Source: Eubacteriales bacterium (GTDB lineage Bacteria; Bacillota; Clostridia; Lachnospirales; Lachnospiraceae). From it: a DNA stretch of 61,264 nucleotides. The notes beneath the pieces are model-generated. The model saw only the letters and a list, made by a program, of their open reading frames with translations. It had not been told where the DNA came from and did no database searches. How positions within the stretch are numbered: position 1 is the stretch's first letter; each line of letters starts with the position of its first letter. Shown here piece after piece: positions 44,910-53,784 of this stretch. The DNA lies in NCBI GenBank assembly GCA_030524455.1, contig JAUNGT010000016.1:1-61264 (forward strand), read 5' to 3'. A program made the position numbers and the translations under genes.

Positions 44910-45352
44910 AAGTAATTTTACTGGAAGATGTGAAGGCTCTGGGAAAGAAGGGCCAGGTAGTGGATGTGTCGGACGGCTACGCCAAGAACTTCATCCTCAA
45001 AAAGAAGCTGGGGCTGGAGGCGACGGGCGCCAACATGAACGATTTAAAGCTTCAGAAGGCGCGCGAGGAAAAGCTTGCCAAGGAGCAGCTGGAGGCGGCC
45101 AGGGCCCAGGCGGAGCAGCTGGAAAAGCTTTCCGTCACGCTCTCCATCAAGGCCGGAGAGGGCGGGAAGGCGTTCGGCTCCGTGTCCAGCAAGGAAATTG
45201 CGGCGGCCTACAAGGAGCAGTGTGGCGTGGAGCTGGATAAGAAGAAAATCCACCTGCCGGAGGCAATCAAAACCTTTGGCACGCATGAGGTGCCGGTGAA
45301 GCTGCATCCCCAGGTGACGGGGACGCTGCGGGTGAAGGTGACCGAAGCCTAG
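44906..45352 (+). CDS. rplI: 50S ribosomal protein L9
   Basis: This 148-residue protein starts [35 protein letters not shown], the conserved N-terminal rRNA-binding domain. A long exposed helix rich in Lys, Glu and Ala joins it to the C-terminal domain ([14 protein letters not shown], then [24 protein letters not shown]). L9 sits at the base of the L1 stalk. ATG overlaps the upstream stop by four bases (ATGA), giving translational coupling, with GGAAGGTG as ribosome site. It is 45 bp before dnaB. Confidence 0.97.
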   Translation: [148 protein letters not shown]

Positions 45353-45397
45353 AGCGCAAAATGAGACACAGAGGAAAGCAGACAGGGGACGAAACGG

Positions 45398-46741
45398 ATG
45401 GCAGCAGCGGACGAGGCGATTTTAAAAAGGGTACTCCCTCATAGCGTGGAGGCGGAGCAGTCGGTGATCGGTTCCATGATTATCGACCGGGAGGCGATTG
45501 TGGTGGCTGCGGAAATCGTCACAGGCGAGGATTTTTACAATCGTCAGTACGGGGTAGTGTTCGAGTCCATGGTGGAGCTAAACGACAGCGGCCGCCCGGT
45601 GGATATGGTGACGCTGCAGGACAAGCTCAAGGAAAAGGATGTGCCCCCGGAGATTTCCAGCCTGGAATTTATGCGGGATCTGATCACTTCGGTGCCCACC
45701 TCCGCAAACGTCAAACATTACGCCAATATTGTGGCGGAGAAGGCCACGCTGCGCAGGCTCATCCGCTTGAACGAGGAGATTGCAAACACCTGCTATGCGG
45801 GCAAGGAAAGCCTGGAGGAGATTCTGGAGACCACCGAGAAAAAGGTGTTCGATCTGGTGCAGCGCCGCAATACCGGCGATTTTGTGCCGATCCGCCAGGT
45901 GGTGATGAACGCTATGGACCGCATTGAGAAGGCCTCCAGGAACAAGGGGAACGTGACCGGTATTCCCACAGGCTTTATCGATCTGGACTACAAGACGGCG
46001 GGGCTGCAGCCCTCCGATTTGATCCTGATTGCGGCCCGGCCTTCCATGGGAAAGACGGCTTTTGTCCTGAATATCGCCCAGCAGGTGGCCTTCAAGCAGG
46101 GAATGACGGTGGCCATGTTCAGCCTGGAGATGAGCAAGGAGCAGTTCGTAAACCGTCTTTTTTCCCTGGAATCCAAGGTGGATTCCCAGCACCTGCGCAC
46201 GGGAAACCTGACGGATGCGGAGTGGGAGAGCCTGATCGAGAGCGCGGGGGTGATCGGCAAGTCCAACCTGATTATCGACGACACGCCGGGCATCACGATC
46301 GCGGAGCTGCGCTCCAAATGCCGGAAATATAAGCTGGAATATGATCTGAAGCTGATTATCATCGACTACCTGCAGCTGATGAGCGGCAGCGGCGGCCGGG
46401 CCTCCGACTCCCGCCAGCAGGAGATCTCCGACATTTCCCGCTCCTTAAAGGCGCTGGCCCGGGAGCTGCATGTGCCGGTGATCGCCCTCTCCCAGCTCTC
46501 CCGCGCGGTGGAGCAGCGGCCGGAGCACCGGCCCATGCTGTCCGACCTGCGTGAGTCGGGAGCCATCGAGCAGGACGCCGACGTGGTGATGTTTTTGTAC
46601 CGGGACGATTATTACAATCCCGATACGGAGAAGAAGGGCATCGCGGAGGTGATCATCGCCAAGCAGAGAAACGGACCGATCGGCACCATCGAGCTGGTCT
46701 GGCTGCCGGATTACACCAAATTTGCAAACTTGCAGAAGTAA
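45398..46741 (+). CDS. dnaB: Replicative DNA helicase DnaB
   Basis: This 447-residue hexameric helicase unwinds DNA ahead of the fork. The N-terminal primase-interacting domain (HSVEAEQSVIGSMI) is at about 10-115. The RecA-like C-terminal domain has Walker A ARPSMGKTAFVLNIA, FSLEMSKEQFVNRL, Walker B LIIIDYLQLMSG and VIALSQLSRAVEQR with the arginine finger. No intein is present. It follows rplI as in most Bacillota. Its presumed loader and DnaD are encoded at 34267-36383 on the other strand. A strong terminator follows. Confidence 0.97.
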   Translation: MAAADEAILKRVLPHSVEAEQSVIGSMIIDREAIVVAAEIVTGEDFYNRQYGVVFESMVELNDSGRPVDMVTLQDKLKEKDVPPEISSLEFMRDLITSVPTSANVKHYANIVAEKATLRRLIRLNEEIANTCYAGKESLEEILETTEKKVFDLVQRRNTGDFVPIRQVVMNAMDRIEKASRNKGNVTGIPTGFIDLDYKTAGLQPSDLILIAARPSMGKTAFVLNIAQQVAFKQGMTVAMFSLEMSKEQFVNRLFSLESKVDSQHLRTGNLTDAEWESLIESAGVIGKSNLIIDDTPGITIAELRSKCRKYKLEYDLKLIIIDYLQLMSGSGGRASDSRQQEISDISRSLKALARELHVPVIALSQLSRAVEQRPEHRPMLSDLRESGAIEQDADVVMFLYRDDYYNPDTEKKGIAEVIIAKQRNGPIGTIELVWLPDYTKFANLQK

Positions 46742-46754
46742 CAACGATTCTACC

Positions 46755-46795
46755 AAAGAGAACAGAAAGCCTGCATGGGACTGTTCTCTTTTTTT
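46755..46795 (+). terminator. Rho-independent terminator after dnaB
   Basis: AAAGAGAACAG (46755-46765) pairs with CTGTTCTCTTT (46781-46791), followed by Ts. Confidence 0.92.
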
Positions 46796-46805
46796 ATGCG
46801 ATACG

Positions 46806-46850
46806 CCCTGCAAGCGGCTGCCGTGCTTGCACGGGCAGCCATTTGCAGGG
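46806..46850 (+). other. Long hairpin upstream of the MerR-like gene
   Basis: CCCTGCAA (46806-46813) pairs with TTGCAGGG (46843-46850). Nested inside, GGCTGCC (46816-46822) pairs with GGCAGCC (46834-46840) and GTGC with GCAC. A weaker CAGC-rich hairpin follows at about 46858-46885. No T run is present, so it is not a terminator. It may be a leader structure. Confidence 0.55.
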
Positions 46851-46939
46851 GAACGGACAGCGAGCAGCTTTGCTGTGAGCTGGCCGTGATACAAAATCGA
46901 ACGTGCGCCGGAGGGATCCGGCGGGAAAGGAGAGGGAAG

Positions 46940-47689
46940 ATGACGGTACAGGAAAGTTACACAATCAGGGATGCGGCGAAAAAAGTGGAGGTGGAGCCTC
47001 ATGTGCTGCGCTACTGGGAGGAGGAGCTGGGCCTGCGGATCGGCCGCAACGATCAGGGGCACCGGCTTTACACGGAAGGCGATGTGGAGCTGTTTGAGCG
47101 CATCAAAAACTGGAAAAAGCAGGGGCTGCAGCTCAAGGCGATCCGGCTGATGCTTTCGGAGGGCGGCAAGCTGTCCGTGCCCCGGGAGGTGGTGCGGCAG
47201 GCCCAGTCCATGGTGGAGCGCGCAGACGGAGGTGTGGACAGCGGCACAGACGGCAATGCGAACGGAGGCGCGGACAGCGGTACAGACGGCGATGCGGACG
47301 GAGGCGCGCAGAAGGCGTCAGACAGATCGGCGGCAGGTGGGCCGGCGGCAGGCGCATCGGCGGCGGGGGACGTACCGGCGGCGGGGGACGTACAGGCGCC
47401 GGCCGGACTGCAGACAGGCGAGGCAGGCTCAGTGGAGGCCATTTTGCTGGACGAGCGCAGCAGCCGCGCCGCAAAGCTGCAGTTTCTGCTGGAAAATCTG
47501 GTTTCCCGTGCGGTCAGGGAGAACAATGCGGCGGTGCTGAAGGAGCTGGACTATCAGTTCCGTCAGATGGAGGAAAACGCCCAGGCCAGGGAGCAGCGGC
47601 ACCGGGAGCGGGAGGAGGAGCATTACCGCAGGCTGGACGAGCTGATCTGCCAGAAGGGACGGAGAGGGAAAAGGAAGCGCCGCCTGTAG
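46940..47689 (+). CDS. MerR-family transcriptional regulator with repetitive linker
   Basis: This 249-residue protein starts at ATG 46940 behind AAAGGAGAGGGA. The N-terminal MerR helix-turn-helix (residues 6-75: YTIRDAAKKVEVEPHVLRYW, GHRLYTEGDVELFERIKNW) is of the RacA/YcgE-like kind lacking effector-binding cysteines. A low-complexity stretch follows, with a 12-residue repeat (GGxDSGTDGxAx, residues about 96-122) and an Ala/Gly/Pro section. A helical coiled-coil region (about 160-235) ends in a very basic tail (KGRRGKRKRRL). The DNA repeats are near 47226-47308. No ligand domain is seen, so it may bind DNA constitutively or in chromosome organisation. Confidence 0.82.
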   Translation: MTVQESYTIRDAAKKVEVEPHVLRYWEEELGLRIGRNDQGHRLYTEGDVELFERIKNWKKQGLQLKAIRLMLSEGGKLSVPREVVRQAQSMVERADGGVDSGTDGNANGGADSGTDGDADGGAQKASDRSAAGGPAAGASAAGDVPAAGDVQAPAGLQTGEAGSVEAILLDERSSRAAKLQFLLENLVSRAVRENNAAVLKELDYQFRQMEENAQAREQRHREREEEHYRRLDELICQKGRRGKRKRRL

Positions 47690-47716
47690 AAGATGGATGA
47701 AAAAGCAATAAAAAAC

Positions 47717-47747
47717 GGACGGCAGATGTATGAAACAGCTGCCGTCC
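47717..47747 (-). terminator. Terminator for the ferredoxin gene
   Basis: GGACGGCAG (47717-47725) and CTGCCGTCC (47739-47747) form the stem. On the minus strand it is followed by a T6 run (A run at 47710-47715), so it ends transcription from the ferredoxin side. Confidence 0.8.
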
Positions 47748-47788
47748 ATCCTATAAATTACAAAGTACGCGCAATCCGATCCGGGCGC

Positions 47789-47959
47789 TCAGCCTTCAGA
47801 GATGGCGCCCACAGGACATTGACCTGCACAGGAACCGCAGGAGATGCATGTGTTGGGATCGATTTCGTACTTGCCGTCGCCCATGCTGATTGCGCCTACA
47901 GGACATTGTCCTTCGCAGGAACCGCATGCAACGCAGGAATCACCGATAACGTATGCCAT
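47789..47959 (-). CDS. Small 2[4Fe-4S] ferredoxin
   Basis: This 56-residue electron carrier has two complete CxxCxxCxxxCP motifs, CVACGSCEGQCP and CISCGSCAGQCP, each binding one [4Fe-4S] cluster. The protein is acidic, as usual for clostridial ferredoxins. The start at 47959 is 9 bases after AGGAGG; the ATG codon nine bases upstream and an even longer frame are less well placed. It would serve pyruvate:ferredoxin oxidoreductase, hydrogenase or radical-SAM enzymes. It is transcribed on its own, though pflA lies just upstream on the same strand. Confidence 0.95.
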   Translation of the reverse strand: MAYVIGDSCVACGSCEGQCPVGAISMGDGKYEIDPNTCISCGSCAGQCPVGAISEG

Positions 47960-48050
47960 AATTCTCATCCTCCTTTTGTTTTTGGATAAGTACATTTTAT
48001 CTCAAAAAGGAGAAATGCACAAGTACCAAATCCAGTACAATGGCACAGCG

Positions 48051-48824
48051 TTACATCCCTCTTCCCAGCATATTCAGCTCCATACGGCGGTCGCGCACGC
48101 CCTCCAGGACGATCTTTTTTAATTCCACCGCCCGTTTGGTGTCCATGGCGGGAATCCCCTCCAGGGGATATGCCAGGCCAAGGTTCTCGTACTTGACCTT
48201 GCCCATGGTGTGGTAGGGAAGTACGTCCAGTGCCTTGACGCAGGTAAACTGGCCGATATAATAGCCGAGCTGGTATAAGTATTCCGGATCGTCGGTGATG
48301 GTGGGCACCACCACATGGCGGATCCAGGTGCTGACATGCTTTTCGTTCAAATGGGCCAGAAAAGCCAGGATGCCGTCGTTGGGCTGTTTGGTGAGCTCGC
48401 GGTGCTTGTCGGGGTCAATGTGCTTGATATCCAGCATGACGAGATCGGTCAGGGCAAGCAGCTTGTCCAGCTTCTCCATCCAGTCCGGCGCCGCGTCCGG
48501 ACGATAGGCAATGCCGGAGGTGTCGAGACAGGTGTGCACGCCGTTTTGCTTTGCAAGAGCGAACAGCTCCGTGACAAAATCGAGCTGCATCAGCGGTTCG
48601 CCGCCGGTGACGGTGATGCCGCCGCCTTTATAAAAGCTTTCGTTGCGTTTGTATTGTTCAAAAATCTCGGCGGGCTCCATCAGGGTTCCGCCTGTCATAG
48701 CCCAGGTGTCGGGGTTGTGGCAGTAGGCGCAGCGCATGGGGCAGCCCTGCACAAAGACGACAAACCGCACGCCGGGGCCGTCCACGGTGCCGAAGCTTTC
48801 GAGAGAGTGGATTCTTCCTTTCAT
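48051..48824 (-). CDS. pflA: Pyruvate formate-lyase-activating enzyme
   Basis: This 257-residue radical SAM enzyme uses S-adenosylmethionine and a [4Fe-4S] cluster to make the glycyl radical on pyruvate formate-lyase. The cluster motif is CPMRCAYCHNPD, the N-terminus is GRIHSLESFGTVDGPGVRFVVF, and GGGITVTGGEPLMQ is the SAM-binding strand. The start at 48824 is 8 bases after AAGGAG; ATG 48830 is only two bases from it. No pflB lies in the window, so the substrate is encoded outside it. The neighbouring ferredoxin may supply electrons. Confidence 0.95.
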   Translation of the reverse strand: MKGRIHSLESFGTVDGPGVRFVVFVQGCPMRCAYCHNPDTWAMTGGTLMEPAEIFEQYKRNESFYKGGGITVTGGEPLMQLDFVTELFALAKQNGVHTCLDTSGIAYRPDAAPDWMEKLDKLLALTDLVMLDIKHIDPDKHRELTKQPNDGILAFLAHLNEKHVSTWIRHVVVPTITDDPEYLYQLGYYIGQFTCVKALDVLPYHTMGKVKYENLGLAYPLEGIPAMDTKRAVELKKIVLEGVRDRRMELNMLGRGM

Positions 48825-48997
48825 GTTCATATCTCCTTGTTTTCTGTTACCCGTTCATCCTTGCCTGTGGGGATGCGTATCATTGAGACGGCTTTCACGC
48901 CGGAATTCGCAGAAAGTGCATTTCATAGTAACTTTTGTTTAACTCTACCACAAAGTCAGGCAGAATACAAGCTTGTAAAAAAAAACAAAAATAGTGG

Positions 48998-49026
48998 TTG
49001 ACAGCGGAAAAAATATCGGGTAGAAT
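48998..49026 (+). promoter_or_regulatory. Promoter of the tRNA-Gly gene
   Basis: TTGACA (48998-49003), a 17-bp spacer and TAGAAT (49021-49026) precede the tRNA by 29 bp. Confidence 0.8.
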
Positions 49027-49055
49027 AAACTACGTTGCAGGAGCAATACAGTAAT

Positions 49056-49128
49056 GCGATAGTAGTACAGTTGGTAGTACGCCACCTTGCCAAGGTGGAG
49101 GTCGCGGGTTCGAGTCCCGTCTGTCGCT
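49056..49128 (+). tRNA. tRNA-Gly (anticodon GCC)
   Basis: The acceptor stem GCGATAG (49056-49062) pairs with CTGTCGC (49121-49127), with one T-G wobble. The anticodon arm CCACC TTGCCAA GGTGG places GCC as the anticodon. The T arm carries GGTTCGAGTCC. The discriminator base is T and the CCA end is not encoded. Confidence 0.96.
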
Positions 49129-49204
49129 CTCATTGATCAGACAGCAGCGGTTTCCGGTAAATGGAGGCCGCTGTTTTGCGTTACGGGCAGAAGGGAGGAA
49201 GCGT

Positions 49205-50989
49205 ATGGAGGTCCTTGGCAGGATCCGGCGGCGGATTGGCAGCAGGCTGATGTACGAGTATTTGCTGCTGCTGTTTCTGATGGCGGGGATGATTTTGATT
49301 TCCTTTTTGGCGACGGATTATATCGCCCGCAACCTGGCGACGGAGGAGGCGCGGCAGGCGGTGGACGTGGTCTTTGAGCAGGCAGGGGACCGGATCCTGA
49401 TCCTGGAGGAGGATATCGACAGTCTCTATAACAATGTGGTATACAATCCGGCCATGAGCGTGTTTTTGCAGGCCAGCGAGGCTTCGGAGCGGTGGGACAA
49501 TCTGGACGGTTTTCTTCAGGTGGTCGGCAACAACATGCGCATCAACGAGAACCTGGAGAATGTCTCTGTTTACAATGAGGAGGGATACCTGGTGGCGGCC
49601 CGGGGCGATGTGTTTTTTCACAAGGAGGCGGAGCTTCTGCAAAACGGACTGACCTCCTATTCCAACCGGCTTGTGGATTCCAAAACCGGCAGCCGCTATT
49701 TTCAGGTGGGAATGCCGGTTTATGACGACGCCAACGGCATCGTCCTCAATCAGATCGGCTCCGTGGTCCTTTTGTTCAATGTGAACAGCCTGCAGGAAAT
49801 TGTGGACAGCGCGCTCCCGAACGAGGAGGCCGGCATGGGGATCGTGGACCGGCGTGGCGCAACCATCGTGAGCGCCGGGCGCTGGCTGGAAAATTACGGA
49901 CACCGGAAAGAAAGCGGGGAGGAGGAAAACAGCCTTGTCTATGTGAGCGAGGCGGGAAAGACCGGCTGGCGGCTGATCAGTGTGGTGCCCAAGGACAGCC
50001 TTTTTTCCGGCGTGAACCGGATGCAGAGAGTCAACCTCCTGACTTATATCTGTACGCTGCTTATGATGGCGCTGGTGTGCGTGCTGGTTTATGCCAGGGT
50101 GATCCGGCCCATCAGCCGCCAGACAGCCTTCATGGCCGGTTTTGCGCGGGATACGGGGCAGCGGATCGAGGTGACGGAGCACAATGAGATCGGGGAGCTG
50201 GCGCGCAAGATGAACCAGATGCTGGACGACATCGAGGCGCTCAACAGCCGGGTGATCGAGTCCCGCAAAAGGGTGCTGGAGCTGGAATATGCCAAGAAGC
50301 AGACGGAGATGGTGGCCTACCGCAGCCAGATCAACCCGCATTTTCTCGCCAACACCTTCAACTGCATCCGCGGAATCGCGCTTTGTCACGGGGACCGGGA
50401 CGTGGCGGAGCTGACCATGGCGCTGGCCGTTTTTTTCCGCTACAGCATCCAGGGGGAGGAGATGGTGACGGTGCAGGAGGCGCTGGAAAGCCTGCGCAAG
50501 TATGCACTGATTATTGAGTATCGTTTTAACGGTAAGCATAAGATAGAGCTGGAGGCCGGACGGGAGCTTTTCCACAGGCGTTTCCCGAGGATGCTGGTGC
50601 AGCCGCTGGTGGAGAACGCGGTGCTGCATGGGCTGGAGACGAAGACGGAGGGAGGCGCCGTGCGGGTGCATTTTGAGCTTCTGGCGGCCGGCTCGGACCA
50701 GGAGAACCGGTATGTCCCGGAGAAGCTGTCGGTGACGGTGGAGGACAACGGACAGGGGATTTCACGGGAGCAGCTGCAGCAGCTTAGGGCGGCCATGGAG
50801 ACCTATGACAGGGACGGGGCGATCCCGGACAGGGCATACGGGATCGGAGTGCTCAATGTATATCGGAGGATGCGGCTTTTTTACGGGGACAGGGCGTCCT
50901 TTTGGATCGAAAGCGAGGAAGGAAGGGGCACGAGGATCCGGCTGATCCTGCCCCTGCAGCGGGAGAGCGCAGAGGAAGCAGAGAGGTGA
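49205..50989 (+). CDS. YesM-like sensor histidine kinase
   Basis: This 594-residue kinase starts at ATG 49205 behind GGGAGGAAG. One helix (about 18-40), an extracytoplasmic dCache-like sensor (about 41-285), and a second helix (about 287-310) precede a HAMP domain. The His_kinase motif reads SQINPHFLANTFN (about residue 375), with Ala in the place usually held by Tyr (FLYNTLN). The ATPase domain has PRMLVQPLVENAVLHGLE and EDNGQGIS, with YGIGVLNVYRRMRLFYG. This class senses extracellular sugars or peptides and controls a YesN-type regulator, here 6 bp downstream. The adjacent ABC importer is the probable target. Confidence 0.93.
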   Translation: MEVLGRIRRRIGSRLMYEYLLLLFLMAGMILISFLATDYIARNLATEEARQAVDVVFEQAGDRILILEEDIDSLYNNVVYNPAMSVFLQASEASERWDNLDGFLQVVGNNMRINENLENVSVYNEEGYLVAARGDVFFHKEAELLQNGLTSYSNRLVDSKTGSRYFQVGMPVYDDANGIVLNQIGSVVLLFNVNSLQEIVDSALPNEEAGMGIVDRRGATIVSAGRWLENYGHRKESGEEENSLVYVSEAGKTGWRLISVVPKDSLFSGVNRMQRVNLLTYICTLLMMALVCVLVYARVIRPISRQTAFMAGFARDTGQRIEVTEHNEIGELARKMNQMLDDIEALNSRVIESRKRVLELEYAKKQTEMVAYRSQINPHFLANTFNCIRGIALCHGDRDVAELTMALAVFFRYSIQGEEMVTVQEALESLRKYALIIEYRFNGKHKIELEAGRELFHRRFPRMLVQPLVENAVLHGLETKTEGGAVRVHFELLAAGSDQENRYVPEKLSVTVEDNGQGISREQLQQLRAAMETYDRDGAIPDRAYGIGVLNVYRRMRLFYGDRASFWIESEEGRGTRIRLILPLQRESAEEAER

Positions 50990-50995
50990 GAGGCG

Positions 50996-51751
50996 ATGTA
51001 CCATGTGTTTTTGGCGGACGACGAGCCGTGGGCTCTGGCGATTCTGAAAAATCTGATTGAGTGGAACGAATACGGCTTTGCAGTCAGCGGGGAGGCGGAG
51101 GACGGCAGGCAGGCGATGGAGCGGATCGAGCGAATGAAGCCGGACCTGATCCTGTCCGACATCCGCATGCCGGGGATGGACGGGCTGACCTTGCTGGAAC
51201 GGCTGCGGGAAAAGGGCATCAAATCCCAGGTGCTTCTGGTCAGCGGCTACACTGATTTTGAGTATGCCAGAAGGGCGCTGCAGCTTGGCTGTGCCGGATA
51301 TCTGGTCAAGCCGGTGGAGGAGAAGGATCTGATCGAGGCCCTGGAGCGGGTGCGGGCGCGCCTGGACGAGGCGTCGGGGCAGGAGACGGACCCGGGGATG
51401 GATCAGGGGATGGACCAGGAGGGCTATGTTTCCGAAAAGCAGCAGGTGCAGCAGATGGTTCAGTACATCCAGGAGCACTATGCGGAAGGACTGACGCTGC
51501 AGGTGCTGGCGGAGCGGTTCGGAAAGTGCGAGACCTACATCAGCAGCCAGATCAAAAAGCGGACGGGCAAGGGCTTTACCGAGCATCTGACGGAGGTGCG
51601 CATTCAGAAGGCCCAGGAGCTGTTACAGTCGACCAATGACAGCATCGAGTCGGTGGCGGCCAGGGTGGGCTACCCGGACTATTACTATTTCACGAAGGTG
51701 TACAAAAAAACCACGGGAATCAGCCCGGCGGCTTACCGGAAGCAGTTGTAA
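50996..51751 (+). CDS. YesN-like response regulator with AraC-type DNA-binding domain
   Basis: This 251-residue protein has a receiver domain (1-125) with D8-D9, phospho-acceptor D55 (LILSDIRMPGMDG) and the lysine in GYLVKPVEE. A linker with a short repeat, GMDQGMDQE, follows. The AraC helix-turn-helix domain (about 155-250: LTLQVLAERFGKCETYISSQIKK, IESVAARVGYPDYYYFTKVYKK) is complete. It starts 6 bp after the kinase. It probably activates the solute-binding-protein operon downstream when the sugar is present. A terminator separates it from that operon. Confidence 0.94.
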   Translation: MYHVFLADDEPWALAILKNLIEWNEYGFAVSGEAEDGRQAMERIERMKPDLILSDIRMPGMDGLTLLERLREKGIKSQVLLVSGYTDFEYARRALQLGCAGYLVKPVEEKDLIEALERVRARLDEASGQETDPGMDQGMDQEGYVSEKQQVQQMVQYIQEHYAEGLTLQVLAERFGKCETYISSQIKKRTGKGFTEHLTEVRIQKAQELLQSTNDSIESVAARVGYPDYYYFTKVYKKTTGISPAAYRKQL

Positions 51752-51802
51752 AAGCTGTCGGATATTCCGGGAGAAAAGAAAAATAAGCACAACAATAAGC
51801 GG

Positions 51803-51840
51803 ACTCCGTGGGAAAATTCCACGGAGTTTTTGTTGTTTTT
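51803..51840 (+). terminator. Rho-independent terminator after the YesN-like gene
   Basis: ACTCCGTGG (51803-51811) pairs with CCACGGAGT (51819-51827), followed by TTTTGTTGTTTTT. Confidence 0.93.
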
Positions 51841-51973
51841 GTACAGAAACTTAAGATTTGACAAAAAAAGTGAAAGATAATCCATACAAAACGGAATACG
51901 GGAAAGCTATAATCTAAAACAGATCAGCGCAAGGCAGACAAGGCGGAGCGCGGAAAGGGATGGTTATGAAACT

Positions 51974-53674
51974 ATGAAGAAAAGAAGTGTGCAAAAGGGA
52001 TTCGCCCTGGCCCTGGCGGGGGCAATGATCGTTGGACTGGCGGCCTGCGGCTCCGGCGATGCGGCGGGAACGACGGCGGGCACCGCAGCGGGATCGGGAG
52101 ACACCGCCTCGGGAACCAGCGAACTGTATTGGTTTTCCGACGTATCCGGATGGGGACCGGCGACGGCCAACTGGTCCACCCAGGAATCCCCGGCAACCAA
52201 ATATATTGAAGAGAATTTCGGACTTACCTTAAATATCGAGCAGCCGCCCACGGATGCGGCGACAAAGCTGGGTCTGATGATCGCCTCCGGCGATTTGCCG
52301 GACCTGATGTCCATCACGGACGCGGATGTATACAAGCAGCTGGTGGCAGCGGACAAGATCTGGGATATGAAAACCTTCCTGGAGACCTATGATCCCGAAT
52401 CCCATCTGCTGACGGATTTCCCGGAGGATATCAAGCAGGCCCTGACCGATACCTACGGCGGCTGGTACTCCTTCCCCAGCCATATGGAGTCCGCCGACAA
52501 CAGAGAGAATTTCCCGCCGGATGATCAGATCTGGGTGGACGTGGTAGAAAAGGGTACCAACGGCTGTATCATGTTCAACAAGGAGATCATGGACGCTCTG
52601 GGCATTACCCAGGAGGACGTGCAGACGGAGGAAGGCTTCTACGCAGCCTGCGAGAAGGTGAAGAACTCCGGCTATCAGGTGGACGGACAGAGCGTGCTGC
52701 CGGTGGTGCTGCAGTGCAACCTGTGGATCGGCACCAGCCTGGACGGCGTGCTGGCGAACAACTTCGGCGTGGTGCCGGTGGATGAGAACGGCAACTACCG
52801 TCATTCGGAGCTTGCTCCCGGCTATAAAAATGCACTCAAGTTTGTCAACAACCTGGTGCAGAACGGCTACCTGGACGTCAACACACTGACCATCGACGAG
52901 ACGGCTTTAAAAACCTATCTGGATGCCAAGAGAGTGTTCTGCTGGATCGGCAACCAGGCGCAGCAGGACAAGACCAACATGCCCTGGGTATCCTACGGTC
53001 CCATCGTCGCGACAAACGGCGCAAGACCGGCGGTAGGCATCAACCAGTCCGCAGGCACCGGCTGGATCCAGACCGTGGTTTCCAAGGACTGCAAAAACCC
53101 TGAAAAGATCGCCAAGCTGCTGAGCTGGGCTTCCAGCCGCGAGGGCCTCCTGTTAAACTACTACGGCATTGAGGGGACGGATTACACCATCGACGACGCC
53201 GGGATTGTGACAAGGACTGAGGAGGGCACCAAGGTATTGGCGGAGAGCTATGATAACAACGTGCTGCTGTGGCCCTTTGCAAACACCTCCTTTGAGAGAA
53301 ACACCGAGCCCGTGCCGGATCCCACAACGAACCGGGGCGTGGAGGTAGCTCTGATGCCTGCCATGGGCAAATATCAGGACACCTACATTTATGATGACTC
53401 CCTGCTGAACTTCAAGAGCGGGCAGGTGATCGAGCCCTCCAGCGATCTGGGAATCAAGGAGGGACAGGTAAAGACCTATCTGGAATCCCAGAAGGCGAAG
53501 ATCGCGACCGCTGCCTCCGACGAGATATTTGAGACGGAGTATCAGAACATGATCGATACGCTCAATAAGTATGATATCACCGGAATCGACGCGGAGTACG
53601 ACAAGGTTTACAAGGAGTACTGCGAGAAAAAGAGCGGAAGCATCGAGGATGTGAACGCTGCACTGTATCAGTAA
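51974..53674 (+). CDS. Lipoprotein solute-binding protein of an Lpl/YtcQ-type sugar importer
   Basis: This 566-residue lipoprotein has a signal peptide with lipobox LAAC (lipidated C25), then a Gly, Thr and Ser linker and a two-lobed extracellular binding fold. Length and features such as ATKYIEENFGLTLNIEQPP and GDLPDLMSI match the large LplA/YtcQ group, which binds oligosaccharides such as pectin, xylan or host-glycan fragments. Upstream are a TTGACA (51858-51863) and a perfect TATAAT (51908-51913), too far apart to be one promoter. No convincing ribosome site precedes the ATG at 51974; AAAGGGA is about 17 bases upstream. Two permeases follow after a hairpin, as usual for such operons. Confidence 0.93.
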   Translation: MKKRSVQKGFALALAGAMIVGLAACGSGDAAGTTAGTAAGSGDTASGTSELYWFSDVSGWGPATANWSTQESPATKYIEENFGLTLNIEQPPTDAATKLGLMIASGDLPDLMSITDADVYKQLVAADKIWDMKTFLETYDPESHLLTDFPEDIKQALTDTYGGWYSFPSHMESADNRENFPPDDQIWVDVVEKGTNGCIMFNKEIMDALGITQEDVQTEEGFYAACEKVKNSGYQVDGQSVLPVVLQCNLWIGTSLDGVLANNFGVVPVDENGNYRHSELAPGYKNALKFVNNLVQNGYLDVNTLTIDETALKTYLDAKRVFCWIGNQAQQDKTNMPWVSYGPIVATNGARPAVGINQSAGTGWIQTVVSKDCKNPEKIAKLLSWASSREGLLLNYYGIEGTDYTIDDAGIVTRTEEGTKVLAESYDNNVLLWPFANTSFERNTEPVPDPTTNRGVEVALMPAMGKYQDTYIYDDSLLNFKSGQVIEPSSDLGIKEGQVKTYLESQKAKIATAASDEIFETEYQNMIDTLNKYDITGIDAEYDKVYKEYCEKKSGSIEDVNAALYQ

Positions 53675-53710
53675 ACGGCGCGGTCCTGCAGAATGGCAGA
53701 GAAAAACGAA

Positions 53711-53743
53711 AATGTGCGGGGCGGTTTGTCCCGCACATTTTTT
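53711..53743 (+). terminator. Attenuating hairpin between binding protein and permeases
   Basis: AATGTGCGGG (53711-53720) pairs with CCCGCACATT (53730-53739), followed by Ts. Such a partial terminator typically makes the binding protein more abundant than the permeases. Confidence 0.8.
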
Positions 53744-53784
53744 GACAGCCCTGCAGAGCCGCAGAAAGAACGAGGATAACCGAT

